64,000 nucleotides of DNA from Polytrichum commune (taxonomy: Eukaryota; Streptophyta; Polytrichopsida; Polytrichales; Polytrichaceae), in the NCBI GenBank assembly GCA_950295325.1, contig OX485806.1:17608001-17672000 (forward strand), in the 5' to 3' direction. This document shows, piece after piece, positions 12,851 through 24,437 of this stretch. A model generated the notes under the pieces. That model made no database searches and had not been told where the DNA came from. It saw nothing but the letters and a program-made list of their open reading frames with translations. The translations under genes and the position numbers were made by a program. Positions within the stretch are counted from its first letter, which is position 1; each line of letters starts with the position of its first letter.

Positions 12851-13029
12851 AAGGACCGAGGTGTTATCAACTAGTCTAGAAAGAGACCATGCTTTGGTCA
12901 CTCAGTCCTCAAAGGTATGGGGGTGTTGATTGGTTAATTTTTCTTGTTATCCATCTTCTACCGATCATGTTCACATCATACTTACATAATTGCGGTGCAT
13001 CAACAAATTTATGATATATTAACAACTTT

Positions 13030-13064
13030 TCTTTTTTCTTTTTCTTTTTCTTTTTTTTCCTTTT
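13030..13064. repeat. pyrimidine-rich simple sequence
   Basis: T-rich tract with regularly spaced single C bases; simple sequence without coding potential. Confidence 0.8.
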
Positions 13065-13094
13065 CAATCTTCCTTGATTTGGTTGTGCTTATCG

Positions 13095-13275
13095 AAGTGC
13101 ATGTGCACATTGATATCTTATATTGAAGACATATGTCCCAACAACTATGTTGACTATCGAGTGTAAAGTCTTAATAAAATTTGAAGAAAAGGTCCAATAT
13201 CCCTTCATAATGTTTCCTAAACCACACATTATTCAAGTACAAATATTTCATCAAGAAGAGTAACCGAATCACACC
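13095..13275 (+). repeat. dispersed repeat B, copy 2 (partial)
   Basis: Contains TATGTTGACTATCGAGTGT and the distal CACACATTATTCAAGTACAA part of repeat B, then GAAGAGTAACC. It is followed at 13276-13345 by a tRNA-like patch (TAGCTTAGGGG resembling box A, TTTGAACTCC resembling box B), which is weak evidence for another decayed SINE. Confidence 0.5.
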
Positions 13276-13423
13276 TACGTAGCTTAGGGGCTAAGGTATG
13301 TAGCCCTAAAAGTGGGCACTTTGAACTCCACATCAATTTGAGATGTAAAGTTGTAGGAGGCCAAAGCAAAGATTCTCTAGCTTTCTTTAAGTGGTCACAT
13401 ACGCCCTCTCAATTGTGTTGAAT

Positions 13424-13642
13424 ACACTCATTGTCCCAATTAGTGCATGTATATTATTCAAAGTTATGCAATGCTATCACTATTTAATGAGAACGTAATA
13501 TTCGACCAAGCAAAGTCATTTATGTTCTATAATGTCCAAACAACAAATCGAACTTTTGTTAGTAAAATTTGAAATCTTGAGTAAGACATTATCGCATTGC
13601 GTAATCCAAATAGTAACAAGCACTAATTGGGATAATATGTGT
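13424..13642. mobile_element. MITE family M, copy 1
   Basis: 219-bp element with ends ACACTCATTGTCCCAATTAG and CTAATTGGGATAATATGTGT, flanked by AAT on both sides (13421-13423 and 13643-13645). It is highly similar to 37295-37514, including the shared block ACCAAGCAAAGTCATTTATG. Non-coding. The 3-bp duplication fits CACTA or PIF/Harbinger; the ends do not decide. Confidence 0.8.
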
Positions 13643-13750
13643 AATAAACCTAGAATGATGCATATACAATTCTCAACAGAGAGTCCGATCTCATTGTAAC
13701 ACATGATGATGCCTTTTTGTTGGTTTGCATTCTAAGTTCTTAACTAGAAG

Positions 13751-14021
13751 GTCCGAGATGACCCTAAACTACCGGGTGATAGTGGAGAGGTACCCATATC
13801 CGAATGAAGTGGTTGGCGGTTCGATTCTTGTTGTGAAATCTTCTCTCTCCTTGACAAAAAAAAACTAGCTAGGTAGGTAGGAAGTCAAGAGCGCACCCAA
13901 CTGCAAGGTAGGCAATAGACCCCACCCTGCACCAAGAAGATTCCCGAGCAGGGTAGAGCCAACGGACTCAAACTCACCTCGGAAAGGATTGCCCGACACT
14001 GGTTATTTATATCTATATTTA
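13751..14021 (+). mobile_element. tRNA-derived SINE family 2, full-length copy
   Basis: A perfect 14-bp target duplication, TTCTTAACTAGAAG, flanks it at 13737-13750 and 14022-14035. The head holds a tRNA-like A box region (GGGTGATAGTGGAGAGG, 13774-13790) and a near-consensus B box (GGTTCGATTCT, 13818-13828), the internal polymerase III promoter of tRNA-derived SINEs. An A-rich linker follows, then a conserved body (CCACCCTGCACCAAGAAGAT) and a T/A-rich tail. Other copies: 16252-16510 (minus) and a partial at 29849-30002. Confidence 0.93.
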
Positions 14022-14090
14022 TTCTTAACTAGAAGCATTACCATATACCAAACAAATGTAGGTGTCCGATTAGGAAAAAGAGTGACCCCA

Positions 14091-14855
14091 TAAGGCCCAC
14101 ATTGGTGCCTTACGGTCAAGTCGATGACCGAGTATAGATTACCAAGTAAGCTGATCTGACAACTGGACCGGGTCTCGTGCCTTCATTTTGACACAATCCC
14201 ATCCTTACAAAACATTGTGTGTCATTACTGAACTAATCCTCTCTTGCATGAGCGTTGTTGGACTCGTTCTTTGGAGGAGGATGGGACCTTGTCCCTTGAG
14301 ATGGTGCCCATTTTTCGCGGTGCTAAAAATAAGTCGTTTCTTTTGCTGCGTGCGGATTATGCAAACCCCCCTTTACAATTGATCGAGAAAGGGAAAACCC
14401 AACCAAATAAACAAATTCGATTTTTTTGAAGTCCATTGAGTCAAAAACGCGTATGGGACTAGACGAAGTGTACATCGAGGTGGAGTCAAAAAGGGCTAGT
14501 TCTCTAGAGTAACCGAGTATTTAGTCTATGTGAGATGTCAACTAATATCATCCAACATGGTAGAAAGGTTGAAGACTACATTTTTGACTAGGAAAGTGAA
14601 CGTCTCTTCTCAAATAGAATAGAGGTAAAGTTTGCCGCCATAAGGTGATCCAAGTCTACAAGTTTAGATGGCGAGCAAATTACAAAGCTATTGTAGAACC
14701 TAGTAGTTATCCTAGTTTCCATTTTCCCATGAAATTATGAAGTGTGTGTATGTCTTTGAGAGAGAGAATGAAATATTTTATTTTTAGAGGCCCATTATGA
14801 AAATAACTGAATGAGACAAATTTGTATTTTTAATTCTCATCTCACACTTCAAAGT
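14091..14855. other. non-coding DNA with one unexplained open frame
   Basis: A frame at 14244-14429 reads continuously through an ERCWTRSLEEDGTLSLEMVP segment that looks protein-like but matches no family I know. It may be a fragment of a retrotransposon or gene. Nothing else seen. Confidence 0.35.
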
Positions 14856-15424
14856 CTACACCGTTTATGGTATTTAGTGTCACATACACTATTTGCAAAG
14901 CGCCTAAACTAGATGCCTAGAGTCTCAAAGTGTCACGCCTGTTGATTGCCAATGTGGTTTCATTCATCAACATAAGTAACTTTTTTAAGAGAAAAATTAT
15001 GTACATTATGACATTTAGAGTAGCACATCGGCATGCTTTTAGATGATAGTCTTGTGTTTTAGTATGCAAGGGGAAGACATTTTTGAGCATATTAATGGCA
15101 TGTGCCATGTATTTACATTTTACTATGCAAGAGGAAGATATTCTTGAGCATGCTAATGGCAGGTGTCATTTGTGTAAACTTTAGTCAACTTGTAGACCAT
15201 TGTGTAGTTAACATAGTCATGCACCTCATAACGCGATTGAACATACTCATGCCAAGATATTACTAAGCGCCAAAATGAATGTCAAGTGTCGTGAGATGAC
15301 ACACTTATGATGGAGCTGCTAATCATCAAGGGTCACCTAGCATATGCCTCAAAATAGGGTAAGTGACACTATTACACACGTGAGACTATTACGCATGTGA
15401 CACGAAATACCATAAGCGGTGTAG
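14856..15424. mobile_element. MITE-like TIR element, family T, copy 2
   Basis: Left end CTACACCGTTTATGGTATTT (continuing AGTGTCACA) is inverted at the right end ATACCATAAGCGGTGTAG. The inverted repeat spans about 28 bp with two mismatches and the element is 569 bp. Inside is a local direct duplication (GCAAG.GGAAGA.ATT...TGAGCATATTAATGGCA near 15066-15170). No coding capacity. Related to 1455-1937. Confidence 0.8.
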
Positions 15425-16239
15425 CACGATGAAGTCAACACATCTTGAATTTGTAGTGGAAAAAAGAGAGTGTAAATTGTATTATTCATTTTGACAACAA
15501 AATTTGGTCATAATCAGACAATCATGCAGATATTGCAGGTTTGGTTTTCACACATGCACACTCGGAAGAATTCTTCACTTGGAAACTCTTCATAGCCCTA
15601 ATTGCATTTTAATGTCAACAATTTTATTTACTTAAGCTCCAACACAATATTGATATAAAAAAACCGCCTACAACTTGATATTTTGACCTATTACACGCAA
15701 AGTCTCGAGCGAGCTTGAATCTACACATCATGGTTCGTAAGCATCATCAACCTTGACCTTGGTTTTGGAGTCATGCAAAAAGTAGGTATCGAAAAGCCTC
15801 AACATTCCATTCTTCCCACTTCACTTATGTCACGACGCTAGATTCTCACTCAAATACTATGTCTACCTACGCACTTTAATAACAATATTTGGAAATGGAC
15901 TCTTGGGCTTTTCTTGAGGTTTTTTGGGTCGACAAAATTGAATAAGTCTTTCACCGGGCGCCCGCCTGTATAAATCGAAGGTAGGTCCTGCGATGACTTG
16001 GTTCTCATGCTTCATGATCTGGCCATGGGGACCGAGGACGACTCCTAATAAGGAACGTGTGTATGTGGGCCTTCAATAACGGGGTCACTTGTCTCCAAAA
16101 CGGGACATCTATTATTTGGGTGGTATAGCAAGGCCGCTTGTTTATAGTTGAGAACGGATACAGTAAAACTGAGAAGAATAATAAGCCATGGGCACGAATT
16201 GAAATAGACTAGGACACACGCACACAACTTCGTAGGAAT
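15425..16239. other. non-coding DNA, nothing recognised
   Basis: No coding frame with family features and no paired repeats recognised. Confidence 0.5.
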
Positions 16240-16251
16240 GGAAGAAAAAGA

Positions 16252-16510
16252 TCAATAAATAATCAATGTCGGGCAACCCGACATGAATTTGAGTCCGTTG
16301 GTCCTGCCCTGTTCAAGAATCCTCTTGGTGCAGGGTGAGGTTTACTACTTATCTTGTGGTGGGTGGTCTCTTGGTTTTTTTTTGTTTTTTTGTTTTTTTT
16401 CCCTGTCAAGTAGGAAGAAGATTTCATAGCGGGAATTGAACTGCCAACCATTCCATTCGGAAATGGGTACCTCTCCATTACCACCCGATAGTTTAGGGCC
16501 ATCTTGGACC
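16252..16510 (-). mobile_element. tRNA-derived SINE family 2, minus-strand copy
   Basis: The reverse complement aligns with 13751-14021 from the start (GTCCAAGATGGCCCTAAACT) to the tail. Near-identical 12-bp flanks GGAAGAAAAAGA (16240-16251) and GGAAGAAAAGGA (16511-16522) are the target duplication with one difference. The A-rich linker is longer here (16377-16400, seen as T runs on the plus strand). Long minus-strand frames across it are translations of the SINE and are not genes. Confidence 0.92.
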
Positions 16511-16522
16511 GGAAGAAAAGGA

Positions 16523-17511
16523 CTTGTAGCATGTGTGTGCAAACACACCAAATATACTGTGCCATGAGGCCTACATATGGTAGATCTTGTAGCCAAGTTG
16601 GTTTAGCTACGGTAAGTTTCCATGTGGGCTGTTCGCCCACCATATTCTAGTGGAAATGTAGTTTTCACTGGGTGGAATCTACATTCTCAATAGAATCTGG
16701 TGAGCAAGTGGCCTACATGGAATCTAACCCTAATGCCCCCTTCCCACTTGACTTTAGCTGAGCCTAAAAGTTGGTTCTAAAAACGCAACCTGCACACCAT
16801 CGACACTATCTAGTCGGGGGCCTAGTTGGCAAATGATGTGGCATGGTTCTAAAGTGGAGGTTTTAAGCCTCAAGCACCGATCCTTTCATCGGCACCTAGA
16901 CATAAGGCAAGAATGTAGGACCTTTCATACTATCGCCTTCCGCCCTTGTGATTGGTTGCTTTTAGTCTTAGCTATGAGGGCACAAGGAGCTCCACTAACA
17001 AAAACTGATGGTAAGATAGATGAGTAGTATGGCATTTGGTGATGGGACAAAAAGTATCCAACATTCCATTGCTTGGTAGATAAAACAATGAACATGTGTG
17101 AAAACTACTTAACAAAAACCTAGTCGACAATCTCTGGAGCAAGTTCTTGTAGGTGCATTGGGATAGGCGGATGCCTCCGCTATAACCGAGAGAGCTTTAC
17201 CCGGTTTTTAGGAAAGACTTTGGTTACTTGGTAAAGTCGGGTGGGAAGGGGGCATTAGAATGCCACAAAACTTTGGTATGGACCCTAAGTATTCAATTCA
17301 AGTCGATAAGCAACTAGGGGTCTTTATTTCTCCTGGCCTATCATTCTTAAACCTTATCTTATCACAACTTGGAAACTTCTAAAGGTAATTCAAAATTAAA
17401 CCTAAATTTGACCCAAAAAAAAAACATCTTCTCTATGGTAAATACTAAAATTTATGATATACCAACACCCGAAAGACACATGTCACAATGACGATGATTG
17501 ATGTGCTCGCA
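16523..17511. other. non-coding DNA, nothing recognised
   Basis: Short frames such as 16833-17027 have no recognisable domain. Mixed-composition intergenic DNA. Confidence 0.5.
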
Positions 17512-18250
17512 ATATAAACAACCATTTTAGGTCCGATAGTGAACATACTTGAATAGGACATGCGTGGTCATGAGAAAAGAGATAGAGGAATTCTCACTCT
17601 ATCTCTCATAACTTTTGCATATCATATGCATTTCTGAAACATGATCCGGGAGTCTTTTGAGATTTGTAGTTGTATACAAAGATGAGATGAGACAACTCGT
17701 GGTCTCGTCCAATAGTATAGAATATTTACGAAGTTGGAAGTGCCCATGATAGGGTAGGCCTTGTTGTGGTGACACCAAGTTGCCTAACATGCACATGGCC
17801 TATTGTTTAGTTTGCAAATGATTGCGTACAAAATCGACTAAGCTCGGATAATGTGCCCGAAAAACCAACAACATCAATTTAGGTCCAACATTGAACACGA
17901 TTGGGGAGGGAGGTACCTATGTGGGTTGTGTAAAGGATGAGGAGATAGAGGATCTCCACGTTAAAAGCTTCCTCCCTCGCAACTTTTGCATATCAACTCC
18001 GATTCCGAAACTTCTTGAACTCACGAGACTCTCTTTTAAGCGCGCGGTTGCGATCTGGAGGAGACAACTCCTGATCCGATCCCATCGAACGGCCAAGATC
18101 GTTTACGGCGTCACAGGCGCCTACTGTTGGCCATCGATCGATCTACTCTCGGGGTCTCACCACCAAGTTGCATTTGTGGGGCCTGCAGGAAGGAGTAACG
18201 TAGCTCCGCCCCTGTTTTTTGTTTGTTCTGCAAACGACTGCGTAAAGGGC
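17512..18250. repeat. diverged tandem duplication, unit about 350-370 bp
   Basis: Blocks recur in the same order about 350-400 bp apart: TTTAGGTCC(G/A)A..(A/G)TGAAC, GAGATAGAGGA, AACTTTTGCATATCA, CACCAAGTTGC and GCAAA(T/C)GA(T/C)TGCGTA. The second copy (17864-18250) is GC-richer and contains an open frame of 137 residues (17891-18304) with no known domain. The first copy shows T where the second has C at several CpG sites. The function of the unit is unknown. Confidence 0.7.
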
Positions 18251-18691
18251 ATTGAAAATCCACCCATCATCTTACCAACTTTCAGGAGTGGAGTGGGCCG
18301 ATGATTCTCACCGCTTCCACAACCAACAACTTGGCAGCGAGAAAACAAAAGAAATGAATTAACAAAAGGCGCTGCTGCTGCTGCTGCCTGCACTGGTTAC
18401 CGAGTAGTAGTAGGGGGGTATGTTAGTACGTGACGTGAGCTTGGCCTCGCGAATAAGTTACTTAAGCTGAGCTTCTTCAGATCCATTTGTGCGCACTGCA
18501 ACTAGCTAGGAGTAGACAGCAGGACTCTCACATATGCCAAAAAATTCCAAGTGTGGCCTGTCTGGATGCATGAGCTTCGTCGATGGAGTCGTATTATTTT
18601 GAACATGGGAACGTGAACACAATATTACTTATTGGTGGGACCTGCCCATATATTCGGCGAGGCTGGTGCAAGGCTTAGTATTATTATTATT

Positions 18692-18723
<32 letters not shown>

Positions 18724-18825
18724 AGTACTCTCGCTATATATATTTTCTGGAGTCGCAGCTGACATACTCTCTGAAGTTACTTACACCCGCAGAGCAATAT
18801 GAGCATGTGAGCGTAGCCTTACAGC
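18251..18825. other. mixed DNA with trinucleotide repeats
   Basis: A GCT repeat lies at 18371-18387 and an ATT then TTG repeat at 18678-18723. TATATATA at 18736-18743 could be a TATA element but no gene follows that I can recognise. Confidence 0.5.
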
Positions 18826-18936
18826 TCCAAAAATCACTGTCCACTTCAGCACCGGATGATTCGGGCCGACACACACTGCAACTCCCCGTGCATGTGTGGT
18901 CAACTTTAGCACACGTTGAGTCTAAACCTATTAACC
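18826..18936 (+). repeat. dispersed repeat C, copy 1
   Basis: A segment around CACTTCAGCACCGGATGATT and ending GTTGAGTCTAAA recurs at 37600-37693 with the same order (CATTTCAGCACAGGATGATT, ACTGCAACT(T/C)CC, GTTGAGTCTAAA). About 100 bp, class unknown. The 111-residue frame 18807-19142 that covers it has no recognised domain. Confidence 0.6.
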
Positions 18937-19169
18937 TCAGTTGCGGCTACTATTCGTTACTACCACTAAATATACCAGTTAGTGAGGGTGGTACTAATTC
19001 AAGCCACACGCACAATTTAGCCAAACCTCGACGTTACCGAGGGTTCAAGCTGCTACCGAGTGACATTGAATTCATGACTATGGTAAACTTTATGTTTATT
19101 TATCATAAATTTCAAGTGAAATTAGTGTGTGCTTGTGATTAGTGCGCGCCGCATGCTTGTCAATGAATA

Positions 19170-19262
19170 GTGCCAAGTGTTGGTACATTTAGTGATCAGT
19201 GCCAAGTGCCGATACGTTCATGCCAAGTGCCGGTACTTTAAGTGAAACGTGCCAAGTGCCAA
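19170..19262. repeat. short tandem repeat, GTGCCAAGTGCC units
   Basis: Four degenerate units of 22-30 bp built around GTGCCAAGTGYYGRTAC start near 19170, 19199, 19220 and 19249. Confidence 0.75.
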
Positions 19263-20674
19263 GATGAACAATGCTTCCTAAGCTTAGATCAAAGGTCTTT
19301 TGGTGGCACTAATTCGTAAAGGAATTTCATGTCATCTTTACTAATTTTGCACACTCACTGATTGGTATATTTAGTGTAGTGTAATGAAGTATAATGGTTT
19401 TAATGGAATGGAGAGGAATAAACTTGGTTTTAAAGTCCAGGAAGCCAAAAGCCTTATGGAAAATATGTGGAGTTTAGAATCCTCGGGGGGGAGGGGGGTC
19501 ACTCCCTTGTATTAAGTGGGAACACATGAGAACACAAGGTGTTTGTTTGTTTGTTTTTTTGTTTTTTTTTTTGGGGGGGGGGGGGAGGGGGCATTATATT
19601 GGAGAAGGTTTATATTATGGAACCTACTACTATGTAATTTTCTAACATTCATTATTTTTGAGGACCCTAGGGGTAGGTTAGCTTGGTATATATTCTTCTT
19701 TTCCATGAGCATATAGTAGTTATAAATTGTAGTTTTTTGTTTAATGTCAAGTAAAATCTAACACTCACACATACAAGATCATAATTCACACATCAACACA
19801 ACATGCATACAATTTAGCTCCTAGTATCCACTCTACTCATGCAAAACATACATATGTGGAAACAAAATCAATCACCATCAATCACAAAGTTTGTATAGGG
19901 TTCACACATTCAATTATGAAGCAATTTGTGTCATTGTTCAAGTTCAAGTGGTTGAGACCGTTCAATAAACAACATCTAGTGTTTTGTGCTCGACATAGTA
20001 AGTCCAAACCCTAACTCTAAACTGTACAATCTGCCAAAAACACTGCCACACCAAAAATATTTTGACTAATACTACCAAGAGTTTGATTGATTCATTATCT
20101 TACTTCAAACCACTTAGATTTCTTGCACACATCTCCACAACATTGTGGCCCATTAACTACATGAGACAAGCTTATATAAAGTCTCTCTCAAGTCACGCAA
20201 AACACGTGAGTTTGGGCACTCGTAGACTTGCCTACTTACCTTTTGGGTGGGACAAGTGGACTTAATACTTACAATGCCCTATGTGTGTTCCCCTATTCTA
20301 CTTGTTGCACTCTTGCTTTGCAAGAAATCGTACCATACATTGGAAGGTGCAATTGATTAGAGTGCATTGCTATTCTCACATAATCATTACCACTTCTAAT
20401 TTAAAGGACAAACCACCGCTCAAACATTGGCGAGCACTCTAGGGCCCTTCTCCAAGGTTTTGCTTTAATAAGAAGACTTTGGCATTCACAGTAGCTACTG
20501 CAACTAACTAGCAAGCACTAACAACTCTACAACATAGGTACCTTTTCACCATACCACTTTCACATAAACTACACACCCAACAATATGGAAGAACTTTGAA
20601 GAGATGACCATCTTCCCAATTGGGATGAGAGATCCATCTTCAGTAAACTACACACATGATTAGCTCCAATGAAA
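19263..20674. other. non-coding DNA with T and G runs
   Basis: Contains poly-T and poly-G tracts at about 19552-19590. No gene or paired repeats recognised. Confidence 0.5.
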
Positions 20675-20922
20675 GGAGAGAACCGGCTGCTAGTTATAGA
20701 TGAACTAATTGAGTTTGAGGAATATCTAGTTGAAGCTCAAAACTTCAAGAAATGTATTGATCTTGTGAAATAACATCAACACTATTTGGTATTTCGCATT
20801 TGGTGGCGTTGATGTTTTGGAGCTATCAATCTTGTAGCATTGAGTTTAAGAAATAACTAGTTGGACTTGGAAACACTGTGATTTTGACCAATTATGCCCA
20901 AAAATCTCCCGGACATTGATTG
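20675..20922 (+). repeat. dispersed repeat A, copy 2
   Basis: Same landmarks as other repeat A copies: GGAGAGAACCGGCTGCTAGT, AGATGAACTAATTGAGTTTG, AGTTGAAGCTCAA, ACTTGGAAACACT and ATTATGCCCAAAAATCTCCC. A short unrelated segment (about 20770-20850) interrupts the middle. Confidence 0.75.
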
Positions 20923-22623
20923 GCTCTTACATAAACTTAGTCACTAAACTAGACTCCTAAATAGGTCCAAAACATAATTCATAGCCAAACCATAAAAACT
21001 CCACAACAACAACACCACCACCAAATGCAATTGCTACAAAGGGCAAGGCATGATGCTCATCAAGTACGAATTGTTTTCATTTTGGCAGTGAAGAAGTTCT
21101 TTCCTTCCATATGAGATGGAATGGGAACTTACTTCACACCATTCATACTAAATCAAGGGGAAAACATGATTATAAATCATGGAGCTAGACATGTAATTGA
21201 CATAACACATCTAGGAGTATAGATCCAGGAGCTACACACCTTCCTCACACAACAAGGTGCTAAACCCTAAATTCATACACACCACAAGCAATTTTCAAAG
21301 CACTTCAAAGAAAGGGAAAAAAGAAGAAGGTACTCACAACTTAACCACACCACCACACCACACTCAAAACTTGCACACCCATGTGAGCTCACACAACCTT
21401 GGTAGCCACATAAAACATAAGAGAGATGGGGTGGAGAGGAGCCCCCATTAGGGTTTTGGGAGGTCATTCCTATTTCCCTAACGTTTCCTTCTATGGATGA
21501 TATATTGAATGTTAATAATGTTAATAATGGAAGAAGTCTCACTATTTGGGATGATAGGATAGAGATCATTCTCATTAGGCAAATAGCATAAGGACTCCCT
21601 AAGGTGTGGGCCCTAATATATTCAATTTCCCACCCTACTGAACCCTATGGTATGTTAATTCTAAAATTTCTCTAATATGATCAATTTGTAAACACCCTAA
21701 TTTGATTATACCACATAGTTCAATATATAACACGGTCTTTGTTACAAATACATTTTTATAATTTGTAGGTCACAACTTTAAAGTGGACCCTATATTTGTT
21801 CTCACCCGGTTTTATGAAATACGGCAATTGATAGGTGGTTTGGGCACTCTTAGTGCTTACCACACATATGCTTAAGACCATGCATACCGCTGACATCCCA
21901 ATCCCAAACCCATACTTAATTTGCAAGCTACCCATTAATAATGGTGACTGCCAAGTGGGACTCAATGGCTTTGTGATGCCACAACCAAGGTGAACCAAGG
22001 CCTACCAAGGCCACATCGAGTTAGTCCTACCTCCCTCAATAAAGCTAAATGGGGAGTGCATGGCATACGACCACTACAAGACAACCTAGATCCTTTGTCC
22101 AACATGGCTTAGGCTTGGGAATCCCTTGGTCATAGGGACATGCCCCAACTCCCCATAAGTTATAACTATCACCACTCACTACCCTCAGATTCTCAATCGG
22201 GAGTTTTAGACATGCCTTTACTAATGCACGCAGTTGAAGAGCCCATATGGTTTCATTGGGGCTAGCCACACTCATTCCATAACTGGAGGAAGTCCGGGGA
22301 CACCACCTTGTGACTTGATAACCTTTCCCCATTTATTATACTAACCTCTAGCGGTTTGTGTAGGGTCCCAACTTCATAGTTAAAGTATGGAATGTCCATC
22401 TCAAAGTGAGGCTAATCATCACTTTTGGAGCTAACTACCTCAACATATTTTGATGAGCTCTATAGGCCGTGTTCCTTGTTTGATTAGGGCATTCTTTTTC
22501 ATGACAACCTTTGCACTTAATCATCACGAGGCTTAATGCGGTCCCTTAGCACCACTTTAGTGCCACCCATGAGCTTAACCACCCTTCCATATGGGTAGCC
22601 ATCGTTTCGTCACCTTGCAATAT

Positions 22624-22657
<34 letters not shown>

Positions 22658-23390
22658 CCTATGACCTAAATAACCAAAATCTAGGGTATAGTCTCTCAGT
22701 TGGCTTGAGTGGTGTACGTTACAAGCATTTGTCACATTACAATTCATTAACTAGACAAAATGGATGTTATTTCATTCTAAAAACATAGATGACATGTTTT
22801 TCACTTCTCTTTCTCTCAAAGGGTTCTCCTCATGACCTCTCTTCCAATATCTCATTTAGTCTTGTCTTTTGTTGTGGTTTGTTAGGTTCAGTTCTCTCAT
22901 GGTAAAGTGCAATAATTTTTTGTGTAACCATTGGCCAATGTATCTAGAAATCATGACAAGTTCCTTCATTAATTGGTCAACGCTAATTCCAATGACGGAC
23001 AAATTATTCATTTGTTACTTCCAAGATCTAATTATTACTCATAATTATGTATTTGATAGCTAAAACCAAGAACAAGCTATAGTCTTGATTGCCCTGCACA
23101 ACCTGCAACATTCATAACAGCAACCACGGTAACACACAAAACCATAGTTATGTTGGTAAGCTTACATTTTACTCTCATATATCATAGTTCCTAGACTAGA
23201 TATGAGGTTTTTATAATTATCCAAATCCAACTCATGCTTAAATTAAATGATAAGTCATAGTTCATTTTAACATTATAACTCACAATCTATCATCCCCATA
23301 ATTACTCAACTGATTAGAGTTATTTCTCATCACACTCAGTTGGTAATAGGGATCAGAATCAATTACACACCAATGACTACCGTAACACAA
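20923..23390. other. non-coding DNA, one AG microsatellite
   Basis: Holds an AG tract at 22625-22656. The segment 21840-22340 is less AT-rich and gives long minus-strand frames (21756-21998, 22045-22332) without recognisable domains; it could be part of an LTR or an old element, but I cannot show a partner. Confidence 0.45.
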
Positions 23391-23392
23391 TA

Positions 23393-23637
23393 GTTGGTTC
23401 GTCCCCTGGCGAACGAATATTTATTTATTTTGAAAAAATAAGGTTCGCCTCTCAAAAAACTGAATTTCTCAATTTTCATTTTTAGCAAAAAAAATCAGTA
23501 AAAATGACCTTAAATGGCTTAGAAACACCAAAAGATTGCAAAAATTATTTTATTTTATTTTCGTTTTTCTATCTTCATAATTTCATAATTTTTACGTTTT
23601 TTATTTTTAGAATTATTTTTGAACGAACCAGCTATGG
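23393..23637. mobile_element. possible small TIR element
   Basis: AGTTGGTTCGTCCCCTGGCG at the left faces GAACGAACCAGCT at the right in inverted orientation, enclosing about 245 bp of AT-rich DNA. The inverted part is only about 12 bp and no target duplication is clear. Confidence 0.35.
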
Positions 23638-24049
23638 TACTACGGTAGAGTTCTTGTGTCAACTATAATAAAAAAAAACTTAATCACATGGTTCACCATG
23701 TTTCTTCTAATTCCCTGTCACATGGTCTTAACAGTCATCAATAGTTTCCTCTCTTAGGCTAATTCTTGTCTTTCTTTCTCCTCAATACTCAACATGTCTT
23801 TCATAAGACTTGTTGAAGGTGGAACATTAGATTGCTTGTAGTCAATAGAAATGTAATGGAAGAGACATGAGAAACAAAAAGGTTATAATAAGGGCACAAC
23901 ATAGGTCCAAGATGGATAAGAGTAATCCCATATTATTTGTATGAACCAAGGAAAAGAAGAAAATTAATAAAAGCCAAAGCAAGGAGAGCATGAGATTATC
24001 TCACTCCAAGCATTGTTCATATGCCTTTGTGTATATGTTCTTACTTGTG

Positions 24050-24396
24050 AGGCACCACGGGCCTTGGCTTGGTGGTTAGGCTCATGGCCCCCAATGAGGA
24101 GGTTGTGGGTTCTATTCCCCATGCCGGCGTGGTGCTCACCACCTTAGTCCACCCAACTATGGTGGGGGGTCCTTGGACCTTGTTATATGGGTACCTCAAA
24201 GCCCTATGGGGGGATACCATGTCCGGTATCTTCAAGGCACTAGTGGCTAGCTAGGAACTAGTATAGTGTGTCACTATAGTGTCCATCCTCGAAAGGGGAG
24301 AGTAGTATTGTCCCAGTGTCCCCTTGTCCAGTGGCCATCGGGTTCATTGGCATTACGAACGGACACTTTATTCACGCCGGCCCCTTGTAGACCGGA

Positions 24397-24433
<37 letters not shown>
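24050..24433 (+). mobile_element. tRNA-derived SINE family 1, full-length, LINE-like 3' end
   Basis: Perfect 12-bp target duplications TTCTTACTTGTG lie at 24038-24049 and 24434-24445. The 5' head has A box TGGCTTGGTGG (24065-24075) and B box GGTTCTATTCC (24108-24118), 33 bp apart, the internal promoter of a tRNA-derived SINE. The last about 160 bp (from ACTATAGTGTCCATCCTCGA to the GACCGGAGTTTCT end) resemble the 3' UTR of the LINE at 38810-40223. The tail is a CT microsatellite (24398-24433) in place of poly-A. Known tail-sharing SINEs are mobilised by the LINE whose 3' end they copy, so this LINE family is the likely partner. Short frames inside are not genes. Confidence 0.92.

Positions 24434-24437
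<4 letters not shown>

Larger units (their letters stand above)
13380..14090 (+). repeat. dispersed repeat B, copy 3, split twice
   Basis: Repeat B sequence runs 13380-13420, 13646-13736 and 14036-14090. It is interrupted by a 219-bp MITE at 13424-13642 and a SINE at 13751-14021. Removing both leaves a repeat B that aligns through CCCTCTCAATTGTGTT to GTAGGTGTCCGATTA. Confidence 0.7.

Noticed and set aside
13276..13345. tRNA gene
   Set aside because: A and B box-like words are present but cloverleaf pairing is not evident; at best a decayed tRNA-derived SINE head.
14244..14429. Protein-like fragment with a CWTRSLEEDGTLSLEMVP segment
   Set aside because: It looks coding-like but is only about 60 residues and I cannot name a family; left as unexplained.
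17891..18304. 137-residue open frame as a gene
   Set aside because: No recognised domain, and the sequence is one unit of a duplicated non-coding segment whose partner is not open.
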